DNA of 64,000 bases. Source: Aricia agestis. Lineage: Eukaryota; Arthropoda; Insecta; Lepidoptera; Lycaenidae. The position numbers were made by a program, and so were the translations under genes. How positions within the stretch are numbered: the first letter of the stretch is position 1; every line of letters begins with the position of its first letter. This document shows, piece by piece, positions 49,384-62,884 of the stretch. The stretch lies in contig NC_056428.1 of the NCBI RefSeq assembly GCF_905147365.1, positions 22,226,001 to 22,290,000 of the forward strand, given 5' to 3'. The notes under the pieces were generated by a model, which ran no database searches, was not told the DNA's origin, and saw only the letters and a program-made list of their open reading frames with translations.

Positions 49384-49540
49384 CGCCCGCGTTAATATAG
49401 AATTCCGCGGGAACTGTATATTTTTCCGCAAAATGTAGCCTATGGTCTTTATCTCCGTGGTCTACACTATCTCTGTGCCAAAATACATAAGAATCGGTTC
49501 TGTAGTGTGTGAGATTGGCGCGTCCAAAACTCTTCATCTT
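49384..49540 (+). repeat. diverged Helitron-like repeat
   Basis: TTCGCCCGCGTTAATATAGA, TGTATATTTTTCCGCAAAAT, TGGTCTACACTATCTCTGTG and ACATAAGAATCGGTTCTGTA occur in the order seen in the 15141 family. Confidence 0.45.
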
Positions 49541-50914
49541 TATTAATAGGAAATAGGTATACAACATACACAAGTGCGTGCAAAAAAATCGGCCCACCCC
49601 GCCCGTTTGTGTTCAATTCGCTATATCTTAGAAAATAATAGTTATTAATATTTTTATTATTATTAATGTGAGTAAATAGGTATACAGTGTACATTTTTCG
49701 ACATCAACGTGCTTGACTACAAACGACACAAATCACTAATCACCCCCATCAGTTTTTTAATTGCTACTTGATCGGTTTTGTCCTGTGGATAAAATTGGCT
49801 AAATGTTATTGATCCTGTTTTGTCTTGATTTAACTTTTTGATTTAGTGTTTGTTTAACATCATTTTGGATGTAATTTATTTTTGATAATGTTGATAGTAC
49901 TCCAAATAAAGCCTTCCTCATAACTTTTATAAGGTCAATGAAAAAAGGGATGGAAGCCTCAGACCTCAGTTAGGGTAATGGGTAGCAGTACGAGCTATTG
50001 CAACCAAATTGTTAGGGGTTTTTAGGAGAAAGATGTCATTAAGCGGCAATCAAAATGTAATGCCAATCTCAATGTTTCTTGTTTTATGTCGATTCAGTAG
50101 TTTTGATTTATAATTATTACTACCCGTGGCCCGCATTGGTCGGTACCTACCGCCGCAAAAGCTACGTCCTTCGAAAATATTCATTTAAATCATACGCTGC
50201 AAAGGGCCATATAGATCTATATTAAATCAATATTGCATTTAAAGTATTTAATTGAATAAGGATTAATGCCGTATTGGTTAAAATCGCTTCAAAAATTAGA
50301 AATTATTTGACGTGAAAAGTAAATGACAAAAAATGTTATTGCGGGATATCCATAAGAGGGATACCATCGCGATATTTTCTGTAGACCTTTTCATAGTGTA
50401 CAATTATACCTACTACATTATTTTGGTAAATCTCGTAGCCCGTTCAGCCTGCGTTTGCAATGTATGCGGAAAAAAATGTAATTATTTGTGACATCACATT
50501 AGAAACCCCTTAAATAACAGTAGGTATTTCTCCACTATTTAATTAATGTTATTATACTTATAAACCTTCCTCCTTCCTTTTTAATCACTCTATCTATTAA
50601 AGAAAACCGTATCAAAATCCGTTGCGTAGTTTTAAAGATTAAAGGGAACAAAGGGACATAGGGGAATAAACGACATTGTTTTTTAATACTATGTAGTGAT
50701 ATAGATATTAGATATTTCATGTGTTAGGTAATTTCTAATTTCCAGGTATCTTGCGGGTTAGTAAGCTATCATAATATACACTTACAAACGAAACCGCAGA
50801 ATTAGCAAATTAAAATTAATGAAGTGAAAATAAACACGGGTTGCACAAACCGTGTTGTTTGACCGAGCGGCAATGATATAACAACCATGCTATAATAATA
50901 TTATGATGTAGACA

Positions 50915-51514
50915 GTCGCTTTTATAATTTGCCGTGGCACGGCACGTCAATGCCGTGGACGTCTTAAGAGGATACCACAGCAGCTAGAGAAATGAAAAAA
51001 AAGTACGTGTAATATCTATAGCTGTCTCCCTTACCTCAAGCCTATACCGCAGAACGCGATAGAGACAACTGCAGAAAATCCAGAAAATCAACGATTCGTT
51101 GTCCCCTGATTCCTTCTCCAAAACTTAACCGATTTAAGTACTTTTTTCATTAAAGATTAAAAAAAGGCCTGAGCTGTGTTCCTATGTTTTGCTTTTTTTG
51201 TATAATCTATCCAAATCTGTTTTCTGGACGTTTGAACACAGCGGAAAATCTGGCCATTTTTTTGGGTTTTTGAACGTTCATATCTTATTTAATAATTAAA
51301 TTATGAAAAAAAGGAAAACATAGGGACATTGTATTAGTGGCCGTAGATATTCAGGAAAAAAATTATAACTCTACTAGCATTATCCAGGGAGGAAACAGGG
51401 GACAGCGTTTGTATGGGAAAAATGGCGGTGTGGAATCCTCTTAAGTTTTGTATTGTAGTGCCGTGCCATGTTATAACCGTGCCGGGCCTTGGCACAGCAT
51501 AATTTAGAAGCGAC
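50915..51514. mobile_element. TIR element interrupted by TTAA element
   Basis: GTCGCTTTTATAATTTGCC with GTGGCACGGCAC at the left and GTGCCGTGCC, TTGGCACAGCATAATT, AGAAGCGAC at the right form inverted ends around the TTAA element copy 2. Confidence 0.5.
50964..51444. mobile_element. TTAA-bounded element, copy 2
   Basis: Same length (481 bp) as 2601-3081 and nearly identical along it, with TTAAGAGGATACCACAG at the left and GTGTGGAATCCTCTTAA at the right. Confidence 0.75.
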
Positions 51515-51867
51515 CAATACATGCAGAAGGCATGAACTACGCACACGATATTTTAGCCGTCGCGCCTCGATACAGCGATGAAAATACCGTCAAGCGAAAG
51601 TACATGCCCTCTGTGTCTATTTATTCTGTGGTTATCCCATGCGCCAGCGGCCTGGGACTCGAGGGGGGAAGCGGCGTGCGGGGGAGGGCGGTATGACGCG
51701 GTCGTTCACCCCGCACTAACCTTGTAGTCGCTATCAACTAATAAAACATGCAACACTTTCGTTGGCCCGATGTGTGTTAGTAGTTTTGATTCTTATTTTC
51801 ATTATCACCCGACCGTGATACTTGAAGGTTGAAGTTTAATGCTTTGTGATTCAAAAGTTTATAACCG

Positions 51868-52060
51868 CAACGCCGTCGTTGCGCCAAAATTTGTTTGTCG
51901 CTTGGAAACTGTACATTATGTCGCAATCAAAAATATCCGATGTCCTTTTCCCTCTTTCAAAGTAGAACTATAAGAAATTACAACTAAATCGGTTCAGCGG
52001 TTTAAGCGAGAAAAGACAACATACACAGACATACCTTCGCATTTATAGTTTTATTATCTA
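51868..52060 (+). repeat. diverged Helitron-like repeat
   Basis: AACGCCGTCGTTGCGCCAAA, AACTGTACATTATG, CCGATGTCCTTTTCCCTCTT and AAATCGGTTCAGCGGTTTAA align with 15150-15330. Confidence 0.55.
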
Positions 52061-52474
52061 AGGATTTCTCAATTTGTCTAGAAATGTTTTAAAATTCGGG
52101 ATACAAATTATTCTATCTAATATAATAAATCTAAAATTTTTACATGGTATCCCTTACCTGTTAAAAAAAGCTTAACCTCAACAACGCATGATAGCGTTTG
52201 ATGGTAACCGTGGGACCATAATATAGCTTACACATGAGTTGGTTTTTAGGACGCAGGCAAAAAAGTACCGAAATAAAACCGGGAAAATTGAGGTTTAAGT
52301 TGATATATTTTTAAACAGAGATTTAAGGCTGGATTTATATATGCGTACGCTCGAACGCGCGGTTTGACGGCTACACCGCGAGATCACAAGCAAAATATGT
52401 AAGTATGTAACGATTTATTTAAATAGCGGTGCGGTCGCGTTGACTTTTATTTACATACAATTATATTATTTACA

Positions 52475-52532
52475 AAAATTCTTACCAACCTTTTTGAACT
52501 ATTACTAGTTCAAAAAGGTTGGTAAGAATTTT
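52475..52532. repeat. hairpin, 27-bp arms
   Basis: AAAATTCTTACCAACC then TTTTTGAACTA, four loop bases, then the complement. Essentially perfect. Confidence 0.85.
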
Positions 52533-53556
52533 ACTTACTTACAAGATCTCTTGAATTGTAAAGTTGAATGTTTCTTAATGAGTTTTCTCGACTTAACCTT
52601 AATAATAATATTATGCATATTTTTGTATAATGCAGGTCAATTTTAAAACAAAATTTGTTTAACACGCTTTAATACTATTTGAAAGTAATACTTAAGTATA
52701 CCTTGCGTTTATTTAAATGAAGACGTAAGTGGATGAATTGGCTAAGTATTTTTTTGAAAATTTTTGTTTTTTTTTTCATAAATATGAATATGATTTTTTT
52801 GTATAAAGCCTACATTTATGCAAAAAAAAAAACAATATTTAAAAACGTTAGAACTACATACTTTATCTATTTACGTTTTCAAATTAGAGTATGGTATATT
52901 AACGTCTATTAGTTAGTTTTATGTTGTTATAATCTATAATTATCGCACTAATATTTTTGGCGAAAGTTTGTGTATAAGTGTTTGATAATTATTCACTTAA
53001 AAACTACTGATCTGTTTTTTTAATTTGGCATATCAATTTAGGCTGTGAATCGGCAATTTTTCATCACAAAATTCCTATGGGATACTGTGATGGTAGTAGT
53101 AGTAAAGTCTTGGTACGAAATAATCAAAGGTTTCTAAAAATGTTTTTTTTTTTAATTATCTTTCAATTTTAGGCCATTACTGAACGGTTTAACGCAGAGA
53201 TAACTTCTGAATTTAGACGTAAAAGTATCTCAAACTTTGTCCTTTACTTATGTTCACAATTCGACGACTCGAGTTACGGTGTCAAGTTTTAATAAATTCC
53301 CCAAATATAATAAAGGGGACATGTCGGCCCTGGGGTAACTCTTAACATGTGTGCATTGTAACAGTGAGAATGCCGCTTTTAATTAATATTAGGTAAGCGT
53401 TTATTAGTGCTATTTATACTTTCAGTGTATGCTGAGAATCAAAAACAAACTCTTTCGACAGACTAGAAAGTACAATGGTTATTATTTTTACCTGCTTCGA
53501 AGCATTGTTAGTTCAAAATTAAAGTAGAAGTGAATTTCTAATTATTATAGATAGCG

Positions 53557-53897
53557 TACGTGGGAGAGCCATGCTTCGGCACGAATGGGCCAGCTCGACC
53601 GGAGAAATACCACGTCCTCACAGAAAACCGGCGTGAAACAGCGCTTGCGCTGTGTTTCGCCGAGTGAGTGAGTTTACCGGAGGCCCAATCCCCTACCCTA
53701 TTCCCTTCCATACCCTCCCCTATTCCCTTCCCTTCCCTACCCTCTCATATTTTCCTATTCCCTATTAAAAGGCCGGCAACGCACCTGCAGCTCTTCTGAT
53801 GCTGCGAGTGTCTATGGTCGACGGAAGTTGCTTTCCATCAGGTGACCCGTTTGCTCGTTTGCCCCCTTATACCATAAAAAAAAAAAAAAAAAAAAAA
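53557..53897 (+). mobile_element. SINE with LINE-like tail, copy 3, long poly(A)
   Basis: Head ACGTGGGAGAGCCATGCTTC, middle AACAGCGCTTGCGCTGTG, G+A-poor CCCTA-rich linker, tail CAGGTGACCCGTTTGCTCG, then ACCATA and about 20 A. The intact poly(A) suggests a recent insertion. Confidence 0.8.
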
Positions 53898-54054
53898 CTA
53901 CGAAGTAACAATGTTATCGATTGAACTGCTATTTTAAGAATGTGACTACCTTTTAAACTTTTTGCAAAATGAAATTGCTGACGCGCCTGTGAGGTGCAAA
54001 AATTCTTTCAAAGGCATTCTAGACATCGCGCCTTTCAAAGAGATCGGCATTTGC

Positions 54055-54491
54055 TTTAAATTGATAAAAAAGACGTTGATGCTGCTCCATTAATTTAATT
54101 GATAAAAAAATGGGTTATTCTGCTCGGAACATTTTCTTGACAAACCAGCGCAAGGACTATAGTAATTAGTTTTAAACTGTTCTCAAAACTAGCAAGTAAT
54201 AAATTTATTCGTAGGCGTAGACCTTACTTTCGATATGTTTTGCACAGACAAAACTTTATCAAAACATCGGAATCCTTTAAATTGATAAAAAAGACGTTGA
54301 TACTGCTCCATTAATTTAATTGATAAAAAAATGGGTTATTCTGATCGGAACATTTTCTTGACAAACCAGCGCAAGGGCTAGTAATTAGTTTTAAACTGTT
54401 CTCAAAACTAGCAAGTAATAAATTTATTCGTAGGCGTAACCTTACTTTCGATATGTTTTGCACAGACAAAACTTTATCAAAACATCGGAAT
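54055..54491 (+). repeat. direct tandem duplication, about 220 bp x 2
   Basis: The unit starting TTTAAATTGATAAAAAAGAC occurs at 54055 and again at 54276, with few differences (for example GATGCTG versus GATACTG, and a small deletion after GCGCAAGG). Both end AAACATCGGAAT. Confidence 0.92.
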
Positions 54492-55138
54492 GTGATAAAT
54501 AATAACTTTGCTCCTTTATTATCATGCTGTCAATACTGTTTATTTATATGTGGTGCATGTACTGGCAAGGATACCATCGTACACAGCTTATAAATATGCA
54601 ACTTGAGCGCTCAATATATATTTTATATCATCTGGATTACATTTATAGAGGAATAATGTATTACATGTGCTTGGCATTGCTATGCGATGTTTTACGAAAA
54701 ATTTAAAACAAAACAGTAAAATCTTTACCACTTTGAGGACGAAGATTGGCGACGGTATTGAAATAAAAAAAATATATACTTTATTGAATTTAGCTATTTT
54801 CGATTTGGTCTAGCCAATTTTTTAACACGAGAAAAATATTTAAAACTATCTATAACTCCTGCACAAGTGCACACTTTATTTAATTTTGATTTTTGTAATG
54901 GGCTAAATATAGGTAAATAGAAATCATTTACTCAGTAAGGGGCAATTTGTTTGAAGCTTTCACAGAAAAGTCTGTTTGAAAGGAATGATCACGTCTGCGT
55001 TTATGACATACTTTCATCTGGTATATATTAGTTCTGTGAGAAAGTCCCCCGGCCGACATAGAAACTTACCGTTCGTACAATAATAATTGTTACCAAGAGA
55101 ACGATTCTGAGATTTAGTAAGTTCTAGCTTGTTAAAGG

Positions 55139-55279
55139 CCTGTTTCACCACTTTCTGATAAAGTGCCGAATAGGCTATTCATAACTTTTTTGACAGATTC
55201 TCCATACTGGATCTGTCAAGTTAATTGGTGGATAGCCTAGCTAGGCTATTCGTCACTTATCAGGAAGTGGTGAAACAGG
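55139..55279. mobile_element. fold-back MITE, 141 bp
   Basis: CCTGTTTCACCACTTTCTGA with GAATAGGCTATTC at the left and GAATAGCC-type then TCAGGAAGTGGTGAAACAGG at the right. Confidence 0.75.
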
Positions 55280-55283
55280 GACC

Positions 55284-55411
55284 GTACCACGAAACCGTTT
55301 TGAGACTCAAACAATCGTATGAAAATGCCTAACAAACGTGAAATGACTTTGTTAGAGTAGGACGCGGCATTCTCGTCCGATAGTTTGAATCTCAAAATTG
55401 TTTCGTAGTAC
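55284..55411. mobile_element. fold-back MITE, 128 bp
   Basis: GTACCACGAAACCGTTTTGA with GACTCAAAC at the left, mirrored by GTTTGAATCTC and AAAATTGTTTCGTAGTAC at the right. Only four bases separate it from the previous MITE. Confidence 0.7.
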
Positions 55412-55639
55412 TAGGCCTACAGGCCCTAAATCTGGTAAGCTAAAACTTACCAAATACTAAACAACGCGCTACTAAGCCTCCTTTTCTTTATTTAATAAAA
55501 TTAAAGGTTTAGGACTGGTGCAGGTGTTATCTAACAATTGAAAAATTTGCATTTTTAGGGTTTCGACCTGCAGTTGGCAGAAATTCCAATAAAGAAAAAA
55601 ATAAAAAGAAAAGACAAAATAAAATGCAACAAAAACTAA

Positions 55640-56475
55640 AAATCGGTCAAGTGCGAGTCAGACTCGCGTACGAAGTGTTTCGTACCGTTATAGAGCGAAA
55701 GTATGGAAAAAATGTGTTTTTTATATGGGTGCCCCCCATAATTATATATTTTATTTTAATTTTATTATCATCATCATCATAATATTAATACGCGAACGAA
55801 AAACTTTGTAACCCTTTTTAACGAAAAATGGGGATACGTAGGTGCATGAAATTCTGCACGGTTATAGTTTATATGGTGAAGGAGTGCATCGAACTAATAT
55901 TATTTTGAAATTATGTTTTTGTCATAATTTTTTTTTAACAAATAAAACATTACACACACTACAACACACCTACATGAGAAATGACAGATTTTTGAGTGAC
56001 AAGCCTATACATACGAATTATACTCTTTTATATTTATTTTATGGTTAAAGTCTGTTGACAACAAGTTGACAAATTGAAAATGGATTATAGTTTTTTTTTA
56101 TTGAATCGATACTATTAGACAATGCTTACACGGCCAGTCTGAGATCAGCTTAGTCCCAGAGACAAGAGTTGAAAAAAAAATGATAAAGTCAATATTTTTT
56201 ACAAAATATAGGTAGTAGTCCTAAATATTATGTCGTTAAAACTAAGGTCGAATTTCGACCATTGGGCGATCTCTATTCTCTAGTTAAATATTAAAGTACA
56301 CATATAATTGAGGATTTTGTAAAAATTTCAAGTGTCTACATATTGCCATCTGTGAAAATTTTGCTATATAGCGATTCTTGAGATACAGCCTGGAGAAGTG
56401 GAGACAGACAGACGGACATACATCGAAGTCTCAGTAATAGGGTCCCGTTTTTACCCTTTGGGTACGGAACCCTAA
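55640..56475 (-). repeat. GGGTTCCG repeat, reverse, split by TAGAGATCGCCC repeat
   Basis: TCGGTCAAGTGCGAGTCAGA near 55645 and GGGTACGGAACCCT near 56460 are its two ends. A reverse copy of the TAGAGATCGCCC repeat occupies about 55775-56285. Confidence 0.6.
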
Positions 56476-56530
56476 AACCGAGCCCTGTGACCCTGTCTAT
56501 AGAGGACGAGACCAAAGTATTGCTCTAATA

Positions 56531-56845
56531 CAGGGTTTCTCAAAATTTCGGCTCCACGAACCTCTGTTAAATTTCCAGGTGACAGCGAACCCCTTACGTA
56601 TTATATTGCCCCCCCCCCCCCCCCTCCCCTCCTCTTTAGGAAGGGGAATTCACCGCTTTGCGTGAGAGTTCGAAATACTCTGCCTATCTAGCTGCCCAAA
56701 AATCTATCAGAGACATCTTTTTGAAATCAGCTTGAAAAGTTTCATTAACGGACGGACATACCTAATAATGACTCCTGTTGCCACCATTACGTAAATCTTG
56801 TCGCGAACCCCTAGGGGTTCGCGTACCCCACTTTGAGAAACCCTG
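56531..56845. mobile_element. hAT-type MITE with perfect 8-bp target duplication
   Basis: CAGGGTTTCTCAAA at the left and TTTGAGAAACCCTG at the right; CTCTAATA flanks both ends exactly (56523-56530 and 56846-56853). Contains a C-rich run at about 56610-56628. Confidence 0.88.
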
Positions 56846-57870
56846 CTCTAATAGACATAATATTGCGTAGGCTTAGCAACAAGGTCTTAATTAGGCATTG
56901 AATTGTATCGCGTGCTCAGCCGATATCCTTCGGGAATATTAAATTAGAGCTGCTCCCAAATAGGTAATCGGCACGAATCGTCACGAAACGCCATCCCTGC
57001 CACGACTCAGATAATTAATTAGTGAACATCGATTATGGTGCCATAACTCGCGTATTTAGCTGTTATGGTAGTGCCTTTCGATCGGTGTGGGATACCTCAT
57101 AGTTTGACGCCTGCGAAATCCAGAACTTTTGGAAGCATTAGAATTTTATTTGACGTTTTCTCTGTTAAATTTAATGCATTTCAGTCGTAGTTATTGGTTT
57201 ATCCCAATTTTGTATCATTATAGTTTTGGTTAAAATTGGCAACGCCTTTGAAATCCAGAACTCTCATATTATGATTTTATTTGGGGTAGGAAACGCGTAT
57301 TAATTAGAAACGAAGGCATTTGTCGCCTAACGTGACAGGAGAAACGAATTGCTTGCATTTAGATTTTGCATTATCACGTCCTGGCATCGGTGTTTCCATA
57401 CTAGTTTCCCGTCAGTTTCCGTTCAGCGATCAAAAAACTCGCAAAGATCAACTTAGGCCTCGGGTGGCCATTTAAAGTAATCAGTTTCGTCAACCGGCCG
57501 ACCTGTTCGGCCGATGCATTTATTATTCCGTTCGACATCATTGTTTCAATCGAGACATACTTGGTAGCGGAATGCGGGCTGGTTGGGCGACCTCACGGCG
57601 TAGACGACGGAAGTATGCCTCGCCTGCTTAATCGTCTGCGAAACCGCGTGATTCATATTCCTATCACAATTTAATAACCAACAATTACTGTTATGCATAT
57701 CAATTAATCAGCCGAATATGGGCGTCATGGGCGTGCGTTTCTTGCGTTCGATATTTGACAGCTATAATGAGCGTCAGTGGGTCCCCTCTTCCGCACGCTT
57801 GCGAGTCGGTAATGCCGGTTACGCAGTTACGCTTGTATCATCCTACAGTTGCTACTGATAGACTGTCCCC

Positions 57871-58011
57871 GTAGACAAGTGGCAAAACGCTAACGCTAAC
57901 AACGCTACAAAATTTATGGATTTGATATTAGTATTCGCTAGCAAAGCGATGACTTATCTCAAATCGCATATATTTTGTAGCGTTAGCGTTAGCGCTTTGC
58001 CACTTGTCTAC
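57871..58011. mobile_element. fold-back MITE, 141 bp
   Basis: GTAGACAAGTGGCAAAACGC then TAACGCTAACAACGCTAC at the left, mirrored by GTAGCGTTAGCGTTAGCG and CTTTGCCACTTGTCTAC at the right. Confidence 0.75.
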
Positions 58012-60704
58012 AGGCCCTGGTGTTAGCTCGGATATTTTTGGTTTACATAAATGAATTATTGTATGAATTTTTTGTATTTTTTGTAACTATTTTTTACTAC
58101 AAGTTCAGTGAGGAAACTTAGATATTAAGCTACGACTAATGGAATCAGGACCTGGATGTCTTCTGATATTATTATCTGAGTCTCTTTACTCCTATCAAAT
58201 TATAAAATTTCATTACCATTGGTGGTACCAATATTATAAAATTTCATTGTTAAAGCAACTGTTATATTTTCTTCTAGTTCATAACTTGATTTGCTATCGT
58301 CTTATTGTAATTTCCTTGTGTTATAATATGTTTTGTGACGCTGCGCATATTAATCCTCTTTGACATAATATTAATTTGTCTGTCTGTCTCTCAGTTCCAT
58401 AGCTTGTATCTGTGAAATATTAATCAGCAGTTAGTAATCAGGTATTAAATACCTGCTGTGTGAGATATTGATTCTGCTACAACTGTTCGTAAAATTAACT
58501 CTCAGCAGCCGTTTATTTGTGGTTGTGTTAGTGTTTAGTGCTTTCCTAGGAGTGGGTTATGGAATCAAACGTTCTTGAAGCCACTCATATTTTGCGATCG
58601 ATAATTTCGGTCTATCGTGAGCTACGAATCATAGTAAATTAACTGGTTACCTAGAAAGCAAATAGAAGATTATAATTATCATTTGAAAAGTTCATACCAG
58701 ATTATTTGCGATGTACTCTGCTGTATCTAGGATGGAAGTGTATTTTCATTTTCTCTATCCGGCTAGGATTATTTCCCTAGTAAACCGCGCTAGTAACACG
58801 ATCGGCGAATATATTTGTACATACATAAATACACATTTGCGGTGCATGTTGCAACGAGAAACCACGAGTGAGCCACTGAGCTATGAAAACACGCGTTAGC
58901 AGCATGCCTCGGCCACTTTCACGTGCACATTCATTTATGGAAACCGCCGTAAAAAGTATCGCTACGATGATATAGTCTAGCCTAGCCTGGTCTGGTCTTG
59001 TCTAGACCCTTCCGGTGACTGGTGACCTCGTTACTGGACTTGCTTCTAAGTGGGTGCGCTTTCGAAGAGACAAGGATCAAGGTTATGGCTAAGTTAATTA
59101 TGCATTTTTTTTCCTTTGATGACACGATTTGATTTTGATTTGATTTGATTGGCTTTTGCTAATTACTGAACATTAATTGAGTTGACGGAAAATGTATCGA
59201 TCTATGTATCATAAAAATGTCTGAGCATTAGTTAAATTATTATTTTATATCATTGCGGCTGTACAATTTACGAGAGATCATGAATCGTGGTATCGTTTTT
59301 TTTGAGTTCCTAACTATTATGTATATTCAACTGAGAATTTAGGCAGGACTCAGGAGGCTTTGACCTGACCAATATTACTTGAGCGGAAAACCCCTTTGTA
59401 ACCTATATTATTGTATAAGAGTCATGAGTCTTATGCCTAATGCCATGTTATTATGTGCAATACAACCATAACATGCCCTTGGCAATGATACCTGTCCAGA
59501 CGGGTCATTATTTCAATATTTTTACATAATACAATCGTAGATTAGGTATGCAAGCCATTTGTATTAGTCATATTAACTTAATAGTGTACTTACTGCGCAA
59601 GTGTTAGTTACTCACCACTTATCACAGTTATACCTAGTACTTGTAATGTTATTAGCTAGTATTACATTATACTTACACAGTATTTTAATAAGCACTTATA
59701 ACTACTCTCCCTGTTGACTTGGTGGTAGAAATCGTTGAGTTCTGAGTTTCTGACTGCAAGCTATGCAAATGATATCCTTTTTACTTTATAAAAAGAAAGT
59801 CTTTGCTTTGGTTATCATTTTAAAACTTTCCAGTGGCTGTTTTGAGATAAAGAAATTATTTATAAGTATTGAGTAGACTGTGGTCCAAACAATAAAGGGA
59901 GTTACTTTATTTTTTATTCTCAAAGTATGAAACTATAAGACCAGTCCTGTGGTTTCTATAATGGTACTTAGCTTTTTTTTTAGCTCCCGAACTGTGTAGG
60001 CTCTTAAAGAAGATAACAATTGTTTAAGACCATAGTGTATCATTGTTAATTCTTGTGTAATGAATGTACAGTCTGACTCATCCTCCCCTCATAGTGTAAA
60101 TTAAAGAGGCTCGTAGCCATATTAATGTTAATTACCAACAACGGGCCACGTTGTGTGGATAACATTAATTTAATATTCACCATTAATATCACTAATTACG
60201 CTTCGTATGAATAAACTATGAGGAATTGTGTAGGAACGAATTGGCAATAATAGTTATATGAACCAACTACGAAGAGTCACGAAACTTCAGGAGAATTTAT
60301 GATTAGGCGCGTGGTTTGCTATAAACAAGGGTTTTATAAGTAAGCTTAAGAAACACTCATAGTGTTAAATTAGGAAAATAAACAACCCCTGCTTCAAATT
60401 TCTTATTTAGCGTCTTACACTGATCCTTGAATCTGAAACAGAAAAACCCAAATTTTCCAGCACTGAGCGGGCTGATGATGATGAACAGTTGCTAAGAACT
60501 CTCTAGAATCCAACTCAGTTCTCAAACGTTTTTGGTGGAACCCTTTTAAGAGTTGACATTTTTGACGGACCCCAAAAAAGAAATGTTTTGTCTTTGAACT
60601 TTTAACATGTCTGCTTGTGTGTGTGTGTGGCACTCAGAGGAGTACTCTTAGTATTTGTATGCGTAAGCTCGTAGTCAATAACCATCGTTATGATATACTA
60701 GACG

Positions 60705-60860
60705 TACCGCGCGGCTTCGCCCGCGTAAATTAGGAATTTTACCGAAACCGTAAATTTTTCCACAAAATATAGTATAATATGTCCCTTCACGTGGTCCTCT
60801 CTATATCTATGATAAATAACATAAAAATTGCTCCAGTAGTTCGTGAGATAAGCACTTACA
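60705..60860 (+). repeat. diverged Helitron-like repeat
   Basis: TACCGCGCGGCTTCGCCCGC, CCGTAAATTTTTCCACAAAA, ACGTGGTCCTCTCTATATCT and CTCCAGTAGTTCGTGAGAT follow the order of the 49384 copy. Confidence 0.5.
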
Positions 60861-60942
60861 AATAATTTTTCATGTTTTTTCCACATTTTTCTCTGTTTCT
60901 TCGCTCGCTATTGGTCTAAGTAGTGGTGTTATGTAGCTATAT

Positions 60943-60990
60943 AGCTCATTTATAAAGGAAGGCTATAGAGCCTTCCTTTATAAATGAGCT
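60943..60990. repeat. perfect hairpin, 22-bp arms
   Basis: AGCTCATTTATAAAGGAAGG plus CT, loop ATAG, exact complement to 60990. It interrupts a repeat-derived stretch. Confidence 0.85.
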
Positions 60991-61796
60991 CTATATCTAA
61001 CGCTGAAAGAATTTTTCAAATAGGACCAGTAGTTCCATAGATTAGCGCGTTCAAACAAACAAACTCTTTAGCTTTATAATATTTATATTAATATTATGAT
61101 ATATTTGTCCACTTCAAACGTCTGTGTTGAATGGCACTTGATTTGGCTCTGTAGTCGCACTCCAACACAAGCGCCACTTATACGATGCTTCAAAACATGT
61201 TATTTGGGCTTTGTGATTAGTATGTGAAAACATATTCAAGCCAATGTTAATAATGTCAGACAAAATTTGCCGCAATCTTTGGCTTATTTTTAAAATATCT
61301 AAGCAGGTTAATTTTACTTTCGAACGTTCTTGAAACTGTTTTCTATCTATCCTCACAAAGTAAGAAGGAAAATTGTGCAACATTTTTAAATAGCAGACAT
61401 AACTTCTACTTGTTAATCGAAACAGTTATTTATAGTCTAGCATTAACTCGGACTTTGCCCGATCAAATAGTGGGATTATAAGTTTATTTGATCGTTTCAA
61501 ATTTTTTTCATTCTGTTGCATTCCTCTGTTTCGGAGGCCTAGATCCACTTTGGGTAGCTGACCCATCATAGTAATAGTAGTAATTGCATGCCCAAGTGTT
61601 AGAATTTCGAATCAAGGGTTGTTTTTGAATTTCTTAAAAACTAGGTGACTATGCAACTTTTTTAAATATAATATATTATTATATGTACTATAATACTTGT
61701 GCTTAATAATCGTCAAAAAATAATTGTGCATTCTTGGCGGTATTGAACCATTATTAAACCAATACCATAAATCATAATCTTGACAAAAGTGAACCG

Positions 61797-62480
61797 AAAG
61801 TTCCGTAGTCAACAAGCAACCCTTAATAGTTTCGGTCTGTCTGTTCGTCTGTCTGTCCGCGATTTTACTCAGAGAATATAGGATCTACAAAGCTGTAATT
61901 TGGCATGAATACACATTAATGATGGCGACAAAATGTTACATAAAATCTTAAAAAAATATTTTTTTTTATGGTACCTGCCCTACACATCAAGCGGGGATGA
62001 ATTTTTTTTTTCGCGCCCGCCCCATCGTGTGGGGTGTCGTTGGATAAGATTTTTAAAAATATTATGAGTATTCACAGATCATTTTCCGATTGAGGTATCC
62101 ATTTGTGAAATATTAAGTCTTAAAGTAGAATAAATCGTTAGAGTCCAGTGTCCCTCCTTCTACTACCTAAGCGGTTGTTTCTGGAAATGTCAAAATTTCA
62201 AGGGAGTAGGAAATAAGCTGAATCTAAAAGGTAAACTATCACGGCTAAGAAGACTTCATAAGTCATTGAGTAATAGTCGATCAACTAAAAAAAATGTATT
62301 CGGTGAAGTATAAAGGAACTTTTCGTTTAAATTCCTTTGATAGTAACTGAGATGATGTTGTTAGTATTGTAAAACACGTTATAAATGTATGTTTATTGAC
62401 CATACAATTTTTTTCCAAAACTAGCGGTATTACGGAACCCTGTATTGCGCGAGGCCCGACACGCACTTGGCCGGTTTTTG
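61797..62480 (+). repeat. GGGTTCCGTAGTC repeat, second copy
   Basis: GTTCCGTAGTCAACAAGCAA, AAAGCTGTAATTTGGCATGA, GTGTGGGGTGTCGTTGGATA and CCCGACACGCACTTGGCCGG parallel 25105-25545, with a long insertion in the 3' half. Confidence 0.65.
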
Positions 62481-62574
62481 ATTCTATTATTTATCCATCA
62501 CTACAAACTAAGGATGGTGTAAGGAAGATTATGTAACATTTTTAAAATATATCCTACTATTATTAATTATCACA

Positions 62575-62870
62575 AAAAATCGGCCAAGTGCGAGTTGGAC
62601 TCGCGCACGAAGGGTTCCGTACCGATACAGAGCAAAAATAGGCAAAAAATTGTGTTTTTTGTACGGGAGCCCCTCTCAAATTTTTATTTTAATATTATTA
62701 AATATTTTAGTACACATAATTATATAACAAAAGAATGTGTGAAAAATTCAAGTGCATATTCAAGTGCCACTTGCCATTATTGATATAGAGTCAAAAAGGC
62801 CACAAAAATCACGTTTGTTGTATGGGATGGGCCCCCCTTAAATATTAATTTTATTTTGTTTTCAGTATCT
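62575..62870 (-). repeat. GGGTTCCG / CGCACTTGG repeat, reverse copy
   Basis: ATCGGCCAAGTGCGAGTTGG and CGAAGGGTTCCGTACCGATA at the left, then CACGTTTGTTGTATGGGATG. It matches 38130-38375 in reverse. Confidence 0.6.
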
Positions 62871-62884
62871 TATTATCTTATCTT

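Noticed and set aside
60415..60633. 72-codon minus ORF with His-rich start
   Set aside because: It overlaps a region resembling hAT MITE sequence (CGTTTTTGGTGGAACCC) and has no protein family signal.
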